This document shows, in pieces, positions 37,601-51,818 of a stretch of 64,000 nucleotides of DNA. How positions within the stretch are numbered: the stretch's first letter is position 1; every line of letters begins with the position of its first letter. The notes under the pieces are model-generated. The model did not search any database, was not told where the DNA came from, and saw only the letters and a list, made by a program, of their open reading frames with translations. A program made the translations under genes and the position numbers. Source of the DNA: Taeniopygia guttata (lineage: Eukaryota; Chordata; Aves; Passeriformes; Estrildidae); contig NC_133063.1 in NCBI RefSeq assembly GCF_048771995.1, forward strand, positions 15,542,063-15,606,062, in the 5' to 3' direction.

Positions 37601-39652
37601 TGTCTGTGCCCTGTCAGCCTGTTGTGTAGGCCCCAAGGCAGCCAGGCTGTTACTACACCACTGTGTCCCTCGCTCTCTGTGCCCGGCACCTCCGGCCCTG
37701 CTGCCCTGCTCCCGGAGCCCTGTCCCCGGGCAGAGCCGTTCCCTGCCCGGGCACTGCCCCTTGGGGTGCTCCCTGCTGCGGCCTGGGCTGGCCCCAGAGC
37801 AGGGTCCCCCTGCGGGTGGCCCCGGGCGGGCCGCGTGTCCCCGGCCGGCTGTGCCCGGGCAGCTGCCTCAGCCGTGAGGGCTGCAGAGCTGCGGGAGCCC
37901 ACGGCTCTCTGCCGGCCGCGCTGCAGAGCTCCCAGCTCCAGCTGGCAGGGCCTCAGCGCCCGCCCTGTGCCCTCCCGCAGGGACAGGCAGGCCAGGCCCT
38001 GCTTGCTGCCCTCATGGCGGCATTCCTGGCCCCTGCGCTCTCCAAGGGCTTCTCCAGGGGCACCCTCCTGCGGCCTTTGGGTCCCTGCACGGGAGCCGTG
38101 AGAGACCGGCACAGGGGCTGTTGGCAAGGGCCTGGAGGGACAGCGCCAGGGCCAGTGGCTTCCCACTGACAGAGGGCAGCCTTAGGCTGGAGCTGTGCAA
38201 GGACTTCTGCTCTCTGAGGCTGCTGAGCCTCTGGCCCACGCTGCCCACAGGAGCTGTGGCTGCCCCATCCCTGGCTGTGTTCCAGGCCAGCTTGGATGGG
38301 CCTTGGAGCAACCTGGCCTAGCGGAAGGTGTCCCTGCCCTTGGCAGCAGGGCTGGGACAAGACAATTTCTAAGCACCCTTCCAAGCCAAGGCATTCTGGG
38401 ATTCTGTGATCAGAGGGGCTGGGGGTGGCTTGGCTTAATTTCGGCTAGAGATAATTCACCACTCTGAGTTTGGTTGAGTTCAAGGAGTCATGCTCATGAG
38501 CCCAGATTCACAGCCCGTGACATTTACCACTACTATAGGCCTGGCTGACATCAATAAAGTCTTGCACACTCCAGATTCTGCACAAATTGCCTTTTATTGA
38601 CACCAGAGCAAAGCGTTTTCCAGTTTGCTACTTATAAATGCATTAACTCTAGAGCGGGAATATGGGTTGCAACAGATAGCAAGACTGGATATGGCTTTAC
38701 ATCTGTATAAAATTTATATCACGCATGTAATCTATTATAGGCATATGATATAGAATATATATTACAGAGTTATATTCATATTTAATGTATACAGCAAGTA
38801 TATATCATATGTATGCTATATATGTAATAAATATATCTATTTTATGAAAAACCTTCCAGACATAAAGGGACTATGAGCAACAATATGTGTCACAACAGAC
38901 ACTGACAATAAATATGTCTTCTACTGTTACTATTTAAACGAAATTACATATGCAACTCTTTAAAATCACTTTTTATCCTGATGTAACTCCATATTTCATA
39001 TTTTGATATTATTTATGTTACTATATTGTTTTGATTTATCGTATTTTACTAGTAGATATGATAATTCATAAACTTTATAGTATATAACAGGCATACACAA
39101 TAGATCTATCTATGAAACAAAAGCCTTGATTCTGCTATAGATAAAATTTCATGTCAGCTCCAACACACGTGGTCTAATGTTGACATAAAGGTGTCTCTTC
39201 CAGGGACATGGAGAGGCTCCATCCATTGACTCATCCCGGGTCACCAGTGCCAGTTTTCCCTCATATTCTTTTTTGCCCCATTTCTAGTTTTCTTTTTCTG
39301 TCCCAGATTCCCACTTTTTTCATGCTTGAAATTTTAGCTCTCCTCAAAGGCTGGGAAGAACTGCATATTGCAGGTGGGGTTTGGAGACTTTAGCTCAGCA
39401 TGTAGAGCAGGGCTCAATGACAGCTGGGTGCCTTTTTTGGAAAGTGAAATGATACAAAGAAGTAGAATAAACCCTCCCGTGGCAGTCCACTTTCTGAGGT
39501 GCCAGCAGAGGCTGTTGGACCTTCTCCAGAGCCTTTGCACGCATCCTCTTCTCCTTAGCACCAAATTTGTGCTAGGAGGTGGTTGTCTGCTGCCAGCTGC
39601 GAGCAGCACAAGCACTGCTCTGTGCACTTGGCCATGGCTCCTGCCCTTCCTT

Positions 39653-40094
39653 CAGTCATCCTCTCCGAGAGCGATCCTTTTGAACGTCTTGTGCAGCACC
39701 CGGTAATCCCGCATTGCCTGGGTGTGGGCAGCCGGCTGCTGCGCCAGGTGATGGAAGAGACTGTATGTCCTACCCATTCTTACATCTGGGGGTAAATTGA
39801 TGTCCTGAGGAAACCTCCGGTTACCCACAATGAAGTGCTGGAGGCATTTTTGTCACAAACATATATGCAGGCTGTCCCTGATATCCGTCAGTCGCTCCCG
39901 GAGATGTCCCCTGCTCCACGATGACACGGGCATGGCAATGAGCAGGTGCATGACAATGGTCTTCATGGTGTAGGTGGAGAAGCTGAAGCCCAGAACAAGA
40001 TGGGAGAAGAACTGAAGGCATTTGAGGTGCGAGCTGTCAGGGGGGGCCTGCCTGGCAATGTACTTGAAGAACTCAGCCTCTGCCACAGCGTAAT
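39653..40094 (-). pseudogene. ITPRIPL1-like C-terminal fragment A (unit 2)
   Basis: Same as 27477-27918, including the in-frame TGA. Confidence 0.82.
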
Positions 40095-40422
40095 ACAACT
40101 AATCACCTTACTTTGTAGCCGCAACATCCAAGCCTGCACCACAGCCTGTTAACTACATATCCAATTATAACTTGTTACTTGTATCAACAACAACCCTTTT
40201 TATACAGACATTGTTAACAACATTGCCCAAAAGTTTAAATTTGCTTTTTTTGTTCATAACAACACTGTTGCTGCTGCTGATGGCAGAGTGCTGCTGCGCA
40301 GAAGCTTTATATCGTCTCTTTCTGTATCCCACGTTCCTTCCCCTCTCTTTTCCTCGGGGACGTGAGGTAGTTTTCTGCTACTGCCTGTGAAGCCCACAAG
40401 CACATACGCATGATCACCTCTT

Positions 40423-41982
40423 TCATGAGCCAATGAGCAGCACACTTGCGAGCTGACGCCGAATATCCTGGTACTCGCTCATCGCCTGAGAGTGGGCAGC
40501 TGGACACCGTGCCAGCTGATGGAAGAGATTGGGTGGCTCAGCTGCTGCAATGTCCAGGGGCAAGCTAATCTCCTGAGGCAATCTCTTGTTGCCTATGATA
40601 AAGTGGTTAAGGCATTTCTCCTCCAGAGAGCAGCGCAGGTTCACACTGATATCTCGCATGCGCTGCAAGAAATACTTCCTGCGCCATTGTGACACGGGGA
40701 GACCGTTCAGGAGATGCATGACGATGGTCTTCAGGGTGTAGGTGGAAAAGCCTGTGCCCAGCAGAAGGCGGCAGAAAAGCTGCAGACATCTCAGGTGCAA
40801 ACTGTCGGGGGGGGCCTTCCTGGCAATGTGCATGAAGAACTTCACCTCTGCCACAGCATAAGTCTCAGGCCATAGAGTGCTTGGGGTGCGTGTTTCCCTA
40901 GGCTGGCTGCTCACGAATATGTCAGAGCCACCTCTCCGCACCCCGAACAGGATCTCAATCCTGAAGCTTTCTCCGCCACTGATCGCCTTGAATTGGCAGG
41001 AGTGTGTGGAGGGCAGCGGGATTAAATTCCGGTTTTGTAACTGAGGCAAAGGTGGCATGATTGCTTTCACCAGTTGCTGGAACCAGCGGGCAGTTTTCTG
41101 CACGTCCAGGTAGGAGTCGGTGCACAGGGTGTCTAGGAGGCTGGGATCCTGATTGCTCCTCAGCTCCTCCTCGGGGTTGTGCAGGAAGCACAGCATGTTC
41201 TCACCCTGCTGCTGCCTCGTGCAGGTGCACTCCAGCTGCACGCGGACACGGAAGTTCCTCACGTGCCTCTGCCCCTCACCGTCCAGCTCCAGGTGGAAGC
41301 TGTGGCCTCGGGGAGGAGTCATGGGTATGAGCACATGGTACACGACATCCTGCTCCCAGGGACTCCACCCTTCAAAGGCACTGCCCACCCCGATGGGTCG
41401 GTGCAGGACTGGGTAGAAACTGTCAAACAAGACATGCCCAAAGTAAATTGTATAATCGTCCATCAGGTCAGTTATCCACTCACAGACTCTCTGCAGGTCC
41501 TCTACAGGCCCCTCTATGCGCTCCATTATATCTTGTCCAACACGATCGTCAACATTGTCTTCTTCTTCTTGGACTACATTTGCAACATCATTGTCATTGT
41601 TGTTTTCTGCAAGTGCAGCCCCATTGGCAACATCATTTCCATCATTGTCATCTTCATTTCCAGCAACATTGCCAACTTCCTCTTCATTTGCACCATGGTT
41701 TTCTTCTTCATTCTCCTCTCTCCTCAGGCTGCTTTTCCACCCAATAATCCACAGCACCAAGACCAGGGCCAGGAGCACAGCAACAGCTAAGAGCTGCAAG
41801 TTTGGCATCTTCTTCTGGGAGAGCTGCTCCACCTGCTGCTCCAGCCGAAGCCTCTCCCATTCCAAGTACTTTGCACGCGCTTCCATGCGCCAATGTGTTT
41901 CCTCATCCAAACCATCACCCACGGGCGGCGGGTACTGGATGAGACCTTGCAAGAGCGCGAACAGGAACACGACTGGATCCAT
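40423..41982 (-). CDS. ITPRIPL1: ITPRIPL1-like protein, 519 aa (array unit 2)
   Basis: Same architecture and start logic as the unit 1 gene. It differs by three residues: His to Asn just before the membrane helix (MPNLQLL), Arg to His in DVVYHVL, and Asn to Thr in GFSTYTLK. The last change makes it identical there to the truncated fragment B, which hints at gene conversion. Intact. Confidence 0.93.
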   Translation of the reverse strand: MDPVVFLFALLQGLIQYPPPVGDGLDEETHWRMEARAKYLEWERLRLEQQVEQLSQKKMPNLQLLAVAVLLALVLVLWIIGWKSSLRREENEEENHGANEEEVGNVAGNEDDNDGNDVANGAALAENNNDNDVANVVQEEEDNVDDRVGQDIMERIEGPVEDLQRVCEWITDLMDDYTIYFGHVLFDSFYPVLHRPIGVGSAFEGWSPWEQDVVYHVLIPMTPPRGHSFHLELDGEGQRHVRNFRVRVQLECTCTRQQQGENMLCFLHNPEEELRSNQDPSLLDTLCTDSYLDVQKTARWFQQLVKAIMPPLPQLQNRNLIPLPSTHSCQFKAISGGESFRIEILFGVRRGGSDIFVSSQPRETRTPSTLWPETYAVAEVKFFMHIARKAPPDSLHLRCLQLFCRLLLGTGFSTYTLKTIVMHLLNGLPVSQWRRKYFLQRMRDISVNLRCSLEEKCLNHFIIGNKRLPQEISLPLDIAAAEPPNLFHQLARCPAAHSQAMSEYQDIRRQLASVLLIGS

Positions 41983-42292
41983 GGTCTGCAGGAGGAGGGA
42001 GAGAAGGCCTTGAGTGGGGAAGGGAGGGCGGGAACTACTGCTTGCTGCAGGGAGGACAGGATGCTCAGGGTTCTGGGCGCAGGAAGGACAGGGCCCCAGA
42101 CAGCTGGCAGGCAGCAAGGGCTATCCCAGTGCCCCTGGAGCTGCAGCAGCAGCAGCAGCAGCCCTGTGGCCTGCCCAAGGCTCTCCCATGAGGGGCTGTC
42201 CCTGCCTGCAGGGGGAGAAGCCAGCCCCGGTTGCAGCGTTTCTGCCCCAGCCCTTGTCCCCAGCCCAGCCTCCCCGCCGTGTGTGTACTCAC

Positions 42293-42419
42293 CGCTTGCC
42301 CAAGCAATAGAGGGCCAGCGTTAACCTGCTGGGGCCTTTTATTGCTTCCCCCTCTGTGACACGTCCCCTGTGATGTCACAGGTGCCAGAGCGCATCACAG
42401 ACCAGCCAACCCCACCCTT
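42293..42419 (-). promoter_or_regulatory. Promoter and 5' UTR exon of the ITPRIPL1-like gene (unit 2)
   Basis: Same TATA-like box, CRE-like palindrome and 5' splice site as unit 1. Confidence 0.6.
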
Positions 42420-45400
42420 TGTCCCCTCAGCCAACTCCTCCCTCAGGAACTCAGAAAGGCCCTGGTGCACTGCTTAAGGCTGCTTTTGAGGGAAGCTTCT
42501 TCAAATAACTCCCATTGTTCTCTCTTTTGGATTTATTTTCATCTGCCTTCCACTCACAATCTCATAGATATCCCTGTTGGAAGGCGCCCTTGAGGATCAT
42601 TGAGTCTAAGCTTTGACTCCTCACGGGTTGAGCTACACTCAGATCTCAGAATCAGAGTGGTTGAAAAAGTCCCTGAAGATCCCACAGTGGGACCGCGAAC
42701 CTAACACTGCCTACTCCTTTAAGAAATTGAGTCCTCAAATATTCCATGCCTTTTCAATCCCTTCAAGAGTGGGGACTCAGCTATTTCCCTAGGCAGCCAC
42801 TTTCCACACTTGATAGTACTTTTGATGAAAGCAGTTTTTCTAAAATCCAATCTAAACATCTATATCTGATGCAACGTGAGGTCATTTTCCTTGTTCTTAT
42901 TGCTTGTTTCCTTGTGTCACTGGACAAGTGGGATGTTCAGACATGCCCATTGTTAGCCAAAGATTTTGTCAACAGTTCATGTTTAAGAAATCACTCTGGC
43001 CCGCAAGTTCTAAAGATCAAATCTATTTATAAAATGAATTATTTATTAAATAAACAAGAGATAATAGATGAAAGATCTCGGAGTTACTTACTACTCAGTA
43101 TAAAACTAAAAGGTACTAGACGTAGATTAAACCATAACAAACAATGTACAACATGAAGGTATCTATAGGAAAGCTTGTCAAAGAAACAGGAGTCAAATCT
43201 TACACACCACAGTGATGATGATGATAATTATTTGGATGTCTTTCACTTAACCTCCTCAGCAGTAATTGCAAAACAAGTGTCCTTGTCCACAAGAGAAACA
43301 CCACACATTTCCAGAGAAATGTATAGAAAATTTCTGCTTTGTGAAAGTTTGGTATGGCTTTTTAGAGTTATAAAGTGAGGTGCCTGTCAGTGAGAAATCC
43401 AGCTTGTCTTTCCAGCTCTCACTTTAACAGTAAGATGTTTCTTGGCAGCTGGGAGATGCCAGCCCGCTGTTAACCCCACAGTGGCAAAAGAATTCACTGC
43501 AAGACTGTTATTCCTGTTTGAATTACCTGTCCAGGTAACAAACCACAGATCAGCTCTTGAGCAGAATGAGATGCCCTGCCACACCTGGGAGAAGAAATCA
43601 ATCCCCACCCGGCTACAACCTCCCTTCAGGGAGCTGTAGGGAACTGTAAGGTCCCTCTGAGGCGCTTTTTCTCTCTGCTAAACACCCCCACTATTGCAGC
43701 GGGCAGTGTTCTGAGTGCCATGACCTTTCTGAAGAAGCCTCACAAAACACCTCGCCGTCTGTGCTCACACCGGGTGATTTCAGCTCTTTTATGATCCGGG
43801 CGACGCAGAAGAAGAGACGGGGTCTTTGTGGGGACTTCCAAGGTGAGCCTTTATTGAGCTTCTTCCTTGAGATGGTCCAGGGACAAAGAGCCACTCAGGC
43901 TGGGAAAGCAGGGATTTACACAGGGATCTTGAGGGGCGGGACAGAACACTAGGGCCAACGGGATGAGGGCACAGGGGTGGAGTGAGAGGGAAGGGCCAAT
44001 GGGATACATTAAATCTGCATGTCACAACAAGGCATGCTGGGAGAAGCCTTTATCCTCAACCTAAGTGGGTATGGCTTGAGAGGTTTTCCCTCCAGGGGAG
44101 TGCTGTGGATTCTTTCCCTCTTGGCCCACCAGCCTCCACACCCCACTTCCCTCAGCCCTCTTTCATCAGACTTGTGCTCTTATAGAAGTGTTTCTAATAA
44201 AAAGGACTAGCATTTGTGGACATCAATGCCCTTCAAACTACATGCTCAGGGACCCTTCTTAATTAGTTCCTGAGCTTGCTCTCCTACAACCCTTGGGAGT
44301 AGCTCTGCGGACAGTTTTTTCCATAACACCTAAGATTTTTTTTACTCAAGCACTTCTTGATTACTGTGCCCAAGACAGCATCAATCACCACTTCACCCAC
44401 AAGAACATCTCTACAGACAAACTCCAGGTCTAGGAGGCTAGTTGGCTCCCACAGTACCCATGTCAAAAAGCTACTTTCAGTGTGTACTTCCAGAATTTTC
44501 TGGGCTTGTTCAGCTCTTCCCTGTGATGTCTCCATTTGCAGCTAAGAAGTTGAGGTGCACCATGAGTATGACTTTGTGTGACTGATCAAGAGATTTCCTT
44601 TCATTCCTTAGAGCATTATCCACCAGTGTCATCATCCTGGCTCAGTGATCCCTTAGAGACTGAGTGAAGCTCACAGAGGGAATAGATTGTCTCACAAAAG
44701 GGATGGCAGACAGTGTCCAAGTGTGCTTTTACTCTAGAGGAAAGGTGTGGCAGCAATTCCCCCTGCTGATTGAGCAGTGCCTTCTCCATGTCCTGCATGC
44801 TCGGGTCTGTGTCAGATTTTGCCCAGGCAGTGTCTAAGGATGGGTAGCTCCTCCATACAGACCCCAGTGAACACAAGGAGGAATCTTAGCGATGCCTCTT
44901 GCACGGTCCCTGACCAGCTGCAGCTGCCAGCAAGAATTTCTGGGTCCATCTAAAATGGTCACCCTGGCTGTGACAGTGTTAGAGGAAAGGGGGATGAAAG
45001 CCATCTTCGTAGCCGCTGAAGTGTGACGACCCATGCTTAAGGGGAAGGAAGCGCTGAAGATTTGCGATCCAAATGAGTAACAAAAGTCAGGGGGTCCACA
45101 ATCAGAAAACTTTATTACCTAACTACACACTGGGCTTGGAAATCAATATGTTAGTCCCCTGACATGAGCACAAGGCAGTGGGTTGTGGATAAAGGGGTAG
45201 GGTTAAAGGGAAGAGAAGAAAAAGAGGGAGAGATGAATTAAAGAAAGAGAGAAAGAAAAAGACAAAGAAGAAAAGAGAGACAAAAAAAGAACACCCGTCC
45301 TGGTTCCAGTGTTGATCCAGTTAATGGAATGTCAATCCTGGCTGCAGTGCCAATCCTGGCAATAATCCTGAGTTCAGCATCAATCCAGCTGTGCTGGTCT

Positions 45401-46316
45401 GGTCTATGAGATGTCCAGGGTCCTGAGGGCACTTTCCAGGCTTGGGGGTTACCTTTTTATCGACAGGTTTCTCTGCCCTAAACACAGGTTTCCCACTTTC
45501 TATGTCAATTAATTACCATGTACAGTCTTTTCTTTCAGGCCTTCCTGGACATGGGGCAGAGGGCTTTGGTGCTTTTTGAGGGTCTTAATCCTACTCTATA
45601 GTCCACGCTCTCTTCTTGGCCTTATTCTTGTGCTTATGCTGTACTGTGCTGTGGCTCTTTCTCACTGAAAAGTGCTGCCCTATTTCCGCCTGGCCCCCCT
45701 TCTCCAGCCATATCTTGGTCTTTCTCACAGCATTTTAATACCAGCAGTCCTTGGCTATTACCAACAGTTCCTGGTTGGCTCCACTGCCATACAATTATCA
45801 ATGTTAGAGACTCACTCATTGCTCCCTTATATTCTGAGAATCAAGAGCTCAAAAGGTCTCCCTTTGGACACTTTACAGTTGCAACAGAGTGGGATTTAGT
45901 CATAGGAATGTTCCATCATTCAGGTCTTTTCTCTGTAACTTTGTTTGAAGGTTTGTCAACAAGAATATTATTCCACTTGGGTTCTTAGTCAAAAAAAGTC
46001 AGCAAAGAAAAATAAATCAGCAAAGAAAAATAATTTTCCAAGGCTGTTCATTAAAAAAAAAAGAAAAAAAATTGCACTAGTTAGACACCTGTTAGTTCCT
46101 GGGAACAAAGAATGTTTCTGATACATTCAAAAGGAGCTTAATATAAATGGAGTTTGTCAAGGCTTAGGCCTAATGAGGGTTTCTCAGATTGTAGTGCAGC
46201 CAGGGGCAAGGGGAGTCCATCACCACAATCCGCCCTGCAATGGAAGTCAGCTTCTCTGGGCCTCCACACGGTAGTCATCTCTGGATGCTGTGCTGGGGAG
46301 ACTGCCAAGACAACCC

Positions 46317-46979
46317 TGTTATGGACAGGCTTACAACGAAAACTTCAAAGTAACAAAAAAAAGCAGGCCAGTTAATTACAAACAAGTAAGCCTGTTTATT
46401 ACAGACAGAACAACTGAAAGCCAAAGCCTCCGACTAGTCCGGAGACTGTTTCAACAATTTAGTAATTGTACACCTAGGGGCATTTCTAAGGATACCAGCT
46501 CCAAGCAAAGACCTGGGTGTCACACACCCCAGGCCTTTTAAAGTCTCTCTCTTCTTCCCTTACTGGGGCGCTCAGGATCCGTGCTGTGATCGGTTTCTTT
46601 TTCTGTTGCTGATTGGCCCATAAGCTGGTGCAATCATTTTGAGATTCTTGCTTCTTATTGGCTGGTCTCTCCTCCAGTCTTAATCCAAGCTGTGGCTGTG
46701 CTCTACGATGGTATACTTCTAGAAGCTTCTCTGCCCCCCCTCCACAAAGATTGGCATTTCCTCCCTGGTTCCAGTCCCCTTTCAGGTGTATACAACAGTA
46801 TTGATCTCTAATACAACTAATCACCTTACTTTGTAGCCACAACATCCAAGCCTGCACCACACCCTGTTAACTACTTATCCAATTATAACTTGTTACTTGT
46901 ATCAACAACAACCCTTTTTATACAGACATTGTTAACAACATTGCCCAAAAGTTTAAATTTTTATTTTTTGTTCATAACA
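46317..46979 (-). mobile_element. Solo LTR, full length (unit 2)
   Basis: Same as 34147-34809. Confidence 0.78.
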
Positions 46980-47140
46980 ACACTGTAGCTGCTGCTGATG
47001 GCAGAGTGCTGCTGCGCAGAAGCTTTATATCTTCTCTTTCTGTATCCCACGTTCCCCTCTCTTTTCCTCGGGGACGTGAGGTGGTTTTCTGCTACTGCCT
47101 GTGAAGCCCACAAGCACAGCTGTACGCATGATCACCTCTT

Positions 47141-47512
47141 TCAGCAGCCAATGAGCAGCACACTTGCGAGCTGACGCCGAACATCCTGGTACTCGCTCAT
47201 CGCCTGAGAGTGGGCAGCTGGACACCGTGCCAGCTGATGGAAGAGATTGGGTGGCTCAGCTGCTGCAATGTCCAGGGGCAAGCTAATCTCCTGAGGCAAT
47301 CTCTTGTTGCCTATGATAAAGTGGTTAAGGCATTTCTCCTCCAGAGAGCAGCGCAGGTTCACACTGATATCTCGCATGCGCTGCAAGAAATACCTCCTGC
47401 GCCATTGTGACACGGGGAGACTGTTCAGGAGGTGCATGACGATGGTCTTCAGGGTGTAGGTGGAAAAGCCTGTGCCCAGCAGAAGGCGGCAGAAAAGCTG
47501 CAGACATCTCAG
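47141..47512 (-). pseudogene. ITPRIPL1-like C-terminal fragment B (unit 2)
   Basis: Same as 34971-35342; one residue differs (AAHSQAM as in the intact gene). Confidence 0.85.
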
Positions 47513-49054
47513 GTTGACCAACATCTCTTGCAGCCTGCAACTCACCTCAGAGCAGTCAAAGAGTGTCAATAAGGACTGGAGGGATCACAGCGTTTTCTGG
47601 ATGCAGCTCCAACCTTGGCAGAAATAAACCAACCTACAACCCCCTGGCATGAGGCTTTCCCACTACCACTGGTCCCACCAAAGCCAATTCTCCTGTTCCG
47701 AGGCTGAAGGTAGAAGTGAAGATGAGGAGAGTAAAGAGAAAAGCAGCTGCATAAGTTCGAGCACTAGAGTGAAGTTCCTTTTAATGACTTTATGAAATGA
47801 CATTACCAAATACTCCTTGGGTTAAAAGTGGCTTCCCATCGCAGTAGTATGGACTTGTTTAGGTTGAAAAAGATCTCTAAGATTGTAGAGAGTCCACCCA
47901 CAAACCTGACATTGACAAGTCGACTTTGAAACCATGTCCCCAGGTGCCACATCCACACATTCCATAAGAGTCTCCAGACATGACAATATCATTAATTCCA
48001 CGGGCAGCCATGACAACTCTTAACAACCTTTTCAGAGGAGAAATTTGTCCTTAATACCCAATCTAAGCCCCCCCCGACAGAAGTTGAGGCCATTTCCTCT
48101 TGTCCTCTCCCTTGTTTCCTGGGAGCAGAGCCTGACCCCCACCTGGGGTGTGGCTCCACACTTCTGTCAGGGAGTTGTAGAGAACAAGAAAGCCCCCCTG
48201 AGCCTCCTCTTCTCCATTCTCAGCCCCTCCAGCTCCCTCAGCTGCTCCTCATCAGACTTAATCACCAGACCCTTTCCTGTGCTCAGGCCTTTGCCGCCAC
48301 TGCTTTGGGACCTGTTGCAGCATTCCACACTCCACACAGGCATGTTTTTATCTAACCCTTTCTTGCTCTGAGTGAAAGATTAACCCCTTTTCTTTGCAGT
48401 GACCTAACTTGCAGTCTGATTGCTGGCTCTGCTTGTTTACTTCCCTTTTGCATCACCCTCACAAAAGAAGAAGTCACCATACTAAAGAAACTGCTGCTAG
48501 AGGGGAGTAGAGAAAGTCAGCAAGTACTTTGTGAGCAATTCCCATCCTTTATTCATCAGTGCGTATGATTTGGGCTAGCCAAACAGTTGGAAATGGTTGT
48601 TTCCCTCTTCCCCTGCTCAGGGTGCTTTAACAAGGGAAGACTGATGTTCTGGAGAGGGGAAGTGCGTCCGCAGCCATTCACTTGTTATGATTCTCCAGGG
48701 CCAGAGTGGAATACATAAACCTCTGGCTCCAGCTAGAGGCCACTCATGGCTGGGTTTCTAAGCAGAACAGATCTCTCTTTATGAAGTATCACTCTGCTCC
48801 GTTAAGGTGTGTGGTACAATAGGCCCAGTATCTCATAGGGAACAAGAAGACAAGAGAATAGAGAAATTGCTGCTTCCCGGGAAGTGGCTGAACATTGCTC
48901 GTCTATGAGAAGTAGAGAATAAATGTTTTTTCTCCTTTACTTCTGCATGCACAAACTCAATTTTTTCACTTCAATTAACAGCCTTATCTCAACTGACTAC
49001 TTGTTTTCCATTTTATGTTCTCTCCCCTGTCACACTAGGAAAGGGAGTGTGATG

Positions 49055-49765
49055 GAGTGGCTTAGTGACCACCTGGCATTCAGCCAAGGTGAACCCACTA
49101 CACCCATTCTAAAAAAGGGTAGAAAGGAATACTCTGGAAATGACCAACCCATCAGCCTCATGTCAGTGCCTCGGAAGATCACGGAACACATCCTCCTTGA
49201 AGCTATGCTAAGGCACATGGAGAACAGGGAGGTGATTTGGGACAGCCGAGGGTGAGTCTTGCCCGACCTACCCAGTGGCCTTCAATGATGGATCGAGTAC
49301 ATGAAGGGACAAGGGGAAGGCTACAGGTGTCATTTATCTGGACTACCGTAAAGCCTTTGACATGATCCCCAAAACATTCTCCCTAAATTTGAGAGAGGTG
49401 GATTTGGTGCCTGGACTGTTGGATGGATAAGAAATTGCATGCATGGTGCTTCCAGAGATCAACAGCTAAGAGTCAGGATGGACCTCAAAGTTCTGTTCTC
49501 TGAGCAATGTCTATTAATATCTTCATTAATCCTGTACACAGAGGTATCCTCAGCAGGTTTGCTGATGTCACCAAGCAGCAGCTGACACACCTGAAGAATG
49601 GAATGACTACTAAAGAGATGTGATGTGCTTGAGGAGTGGAACCATAGCAGTCTCATGTGGTTTAAAAAGATCAAGTATGAGGTGCTGCACCTGAGTCAGG
49701 GTAGGTCTCAGGATGCATCCAGGCACAGTCTGGCCCCAGGATGCAAAGAGGATGGGAGTTTCTGC
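49055..49765 (+). mobile_element. CR1 LINE coding fragment spanning the unit 2/3 junction
   Basis: Same element as at 36885, near-identical. Confidence 0.88.
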
Positions 49766-51818
49766 CTGTCTGTGCCCTGTCAGCCTGTTGTGTAGGCCCC
49801 AAGGCAGCCAGGCTGTTACTACACCACTGTGTCCCTCGCTCTCTGTGCCCGGCACCTCCGGCCCTGCTGCCCTGCTCCCGGAGCCCTGTCCCCGGGCAGA
49901 GCCGTTCCCTGCCCGGGCACTGCCCCTTGGGGTGCTCCCTGCTGCGGCCTGGGCTGGCCCCAGAGCAGGGTCCCCCTGCGGGTGGCCCCGGGCGGGCCGC
50001 ATGTCCCCGGCCGGCTGTGCCCGGGCAGCTGCCTCAGCCGTGAGGGCTGCAGAGCTGCGGGAGCCCACGGCTCTCTGCCGGCCGCGCTGCAGAGCTCCCA
50101 GCTCCAGCTGGCAGGGCCTCAGCGCCCGCCCTGTGCCCTCCCGCAGGGACAGGCAGGCCAGGCCCTGCTTGCTGCCCTCATGGCGGCATTCCTGGCCCCT
50201 GCGCTCTCCAAGGGCTTCTCCAGGGGCACTCTCCTGCGGCCTTTGGGTCCCTGCACGGGAGCCGTGAGAGACCGGCACAGGGGCTGTTGGCAAGGGCCTG
50301 GAGGGACAGCGCCAGGGCCAGTGGCTTCCCACTGACAGAGGGCAGCCTTAGGCTGGAGCTGTGCAAGGACTTCTGCTCTCTGAGGCTGCTGAGCCTCTGG
50401 CCCACGCTGCCCACAGGAGCTGTGGCTGCCCCATCCCTGGCTGTGTTCCAGGCCAGCTTGGATGGGCCTTGGAGCAACCTGGCCTAGCGGAAGGTGTCCC
50501 TGCCCTTGGCAGCAGGGCTGGGACAAGACAATTTCTAAGCACCCTTCCAAGCCAAGGCATTCTGGGATTCTGTGATCAGAGGGGCTGGGGGTGGCTTGGC
50601 TTAATTTCGGCTAGAGATAATTCACCACTCTGAGTTTGGTTGAGTTCAAGGAGTCATGCTCATGAGCCCAGATTCACAGCCCGTGACATTTACCACTACT
50701 ATAGGCCTGGCTGACATCAATAAAGTCTTGCACACTCCAGATTCTGTACAAATTGCCTTTTATTGACACCAGAGCAAAGCGTTTTCCAGTTTGCTACTTA
50801 TAAATGCATTAACTCTAGAGCGGGAATATGGGTTGCAACAGATAGCAAGACTGGATATGGCTTTACATCTGTATAAAATTTATATCACGCATGTAATCTA
50901 TTATAGGCATATGATATAGAATATATATTACAGAGTTATATTCATATTTAATGTATACAGCAAGTATATATCATATGTATGCTATATATGTAATAAATAT
51001 ATCTATTTTATGAAAAACCTTCCAGACATAAAGGGACTATGAGCAACAATATGTGTCACAACAGACACTGACAATAAATATGTCTTCTACTGTTACTATT
51101 TAAACGAAATTACATATGCAACTCTTTAAAATCACTTTTTATCCTGATGTAACTCCATATTTCATATTTTGATATTATTTATGTTACTATATTGTTTTGA
51201 TTTATCGTATTTTACTAGTAGATATGATAATTCATAAACTTTATAGTATATAACAGGCATACACAATAGATCTATCTATGAAACAAAAGCCTTGATTCTG
51301 CTATAGATAAAATTTCATGTCAGCTCCAACACACGTGGTCTAATGTTGACATAAAGGTGTCTCTTCCAGGGACATGGAGAGGCTCCATCCATTGACTCAT
51401 CCCGGGTCACCAGTGCCAGTTTTCCCTCATATTCTTTTTTGCCCCATTTCTATTTTTCTTTTTCTGTCCCAGATTCCCACTTTTTTCATGCTTGAAATTT
51501 TAGCTCTCCTCAAAGGCTGGGAAGAACTGCATATTGCAGGTGGGGTTTGGAGACTTTAGCTCAGCATGTAGAGCAGGGCTCAATGACAGCTGGGTGCCTT
51601 TTTTGGAAAGTGAAATGATACAAAGAAGTAGAATAAACCCTCCCGTGGCAGTCCACTTTCTGAGGTGCCAGCAGAGGCTGTTGGACCTTCTCCAGAGCCT
51701 TTGCACGCATCCTCTTCTCCTTAGCACCAAATTTGTGCTAGGAGGTGGTTGTCTGCTGCCAGCTGCGAGCAGCACAAGCACTGCTCTGTGCACTTGGCCA
51801 TGGCTCCTGCCCTTCCTT

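Larger units (their letters stand above)
37009..49178. repeat. Tandem array unit 2 (12.17 kb)
   Basis: Complete unit, near-identical to unit 1, with the same order of CR1 piece, GC-rich block, AT-rich block, ITPRIPL1-like fragments and gene, LTRs and CR1 pieces. Confidence 0.97.
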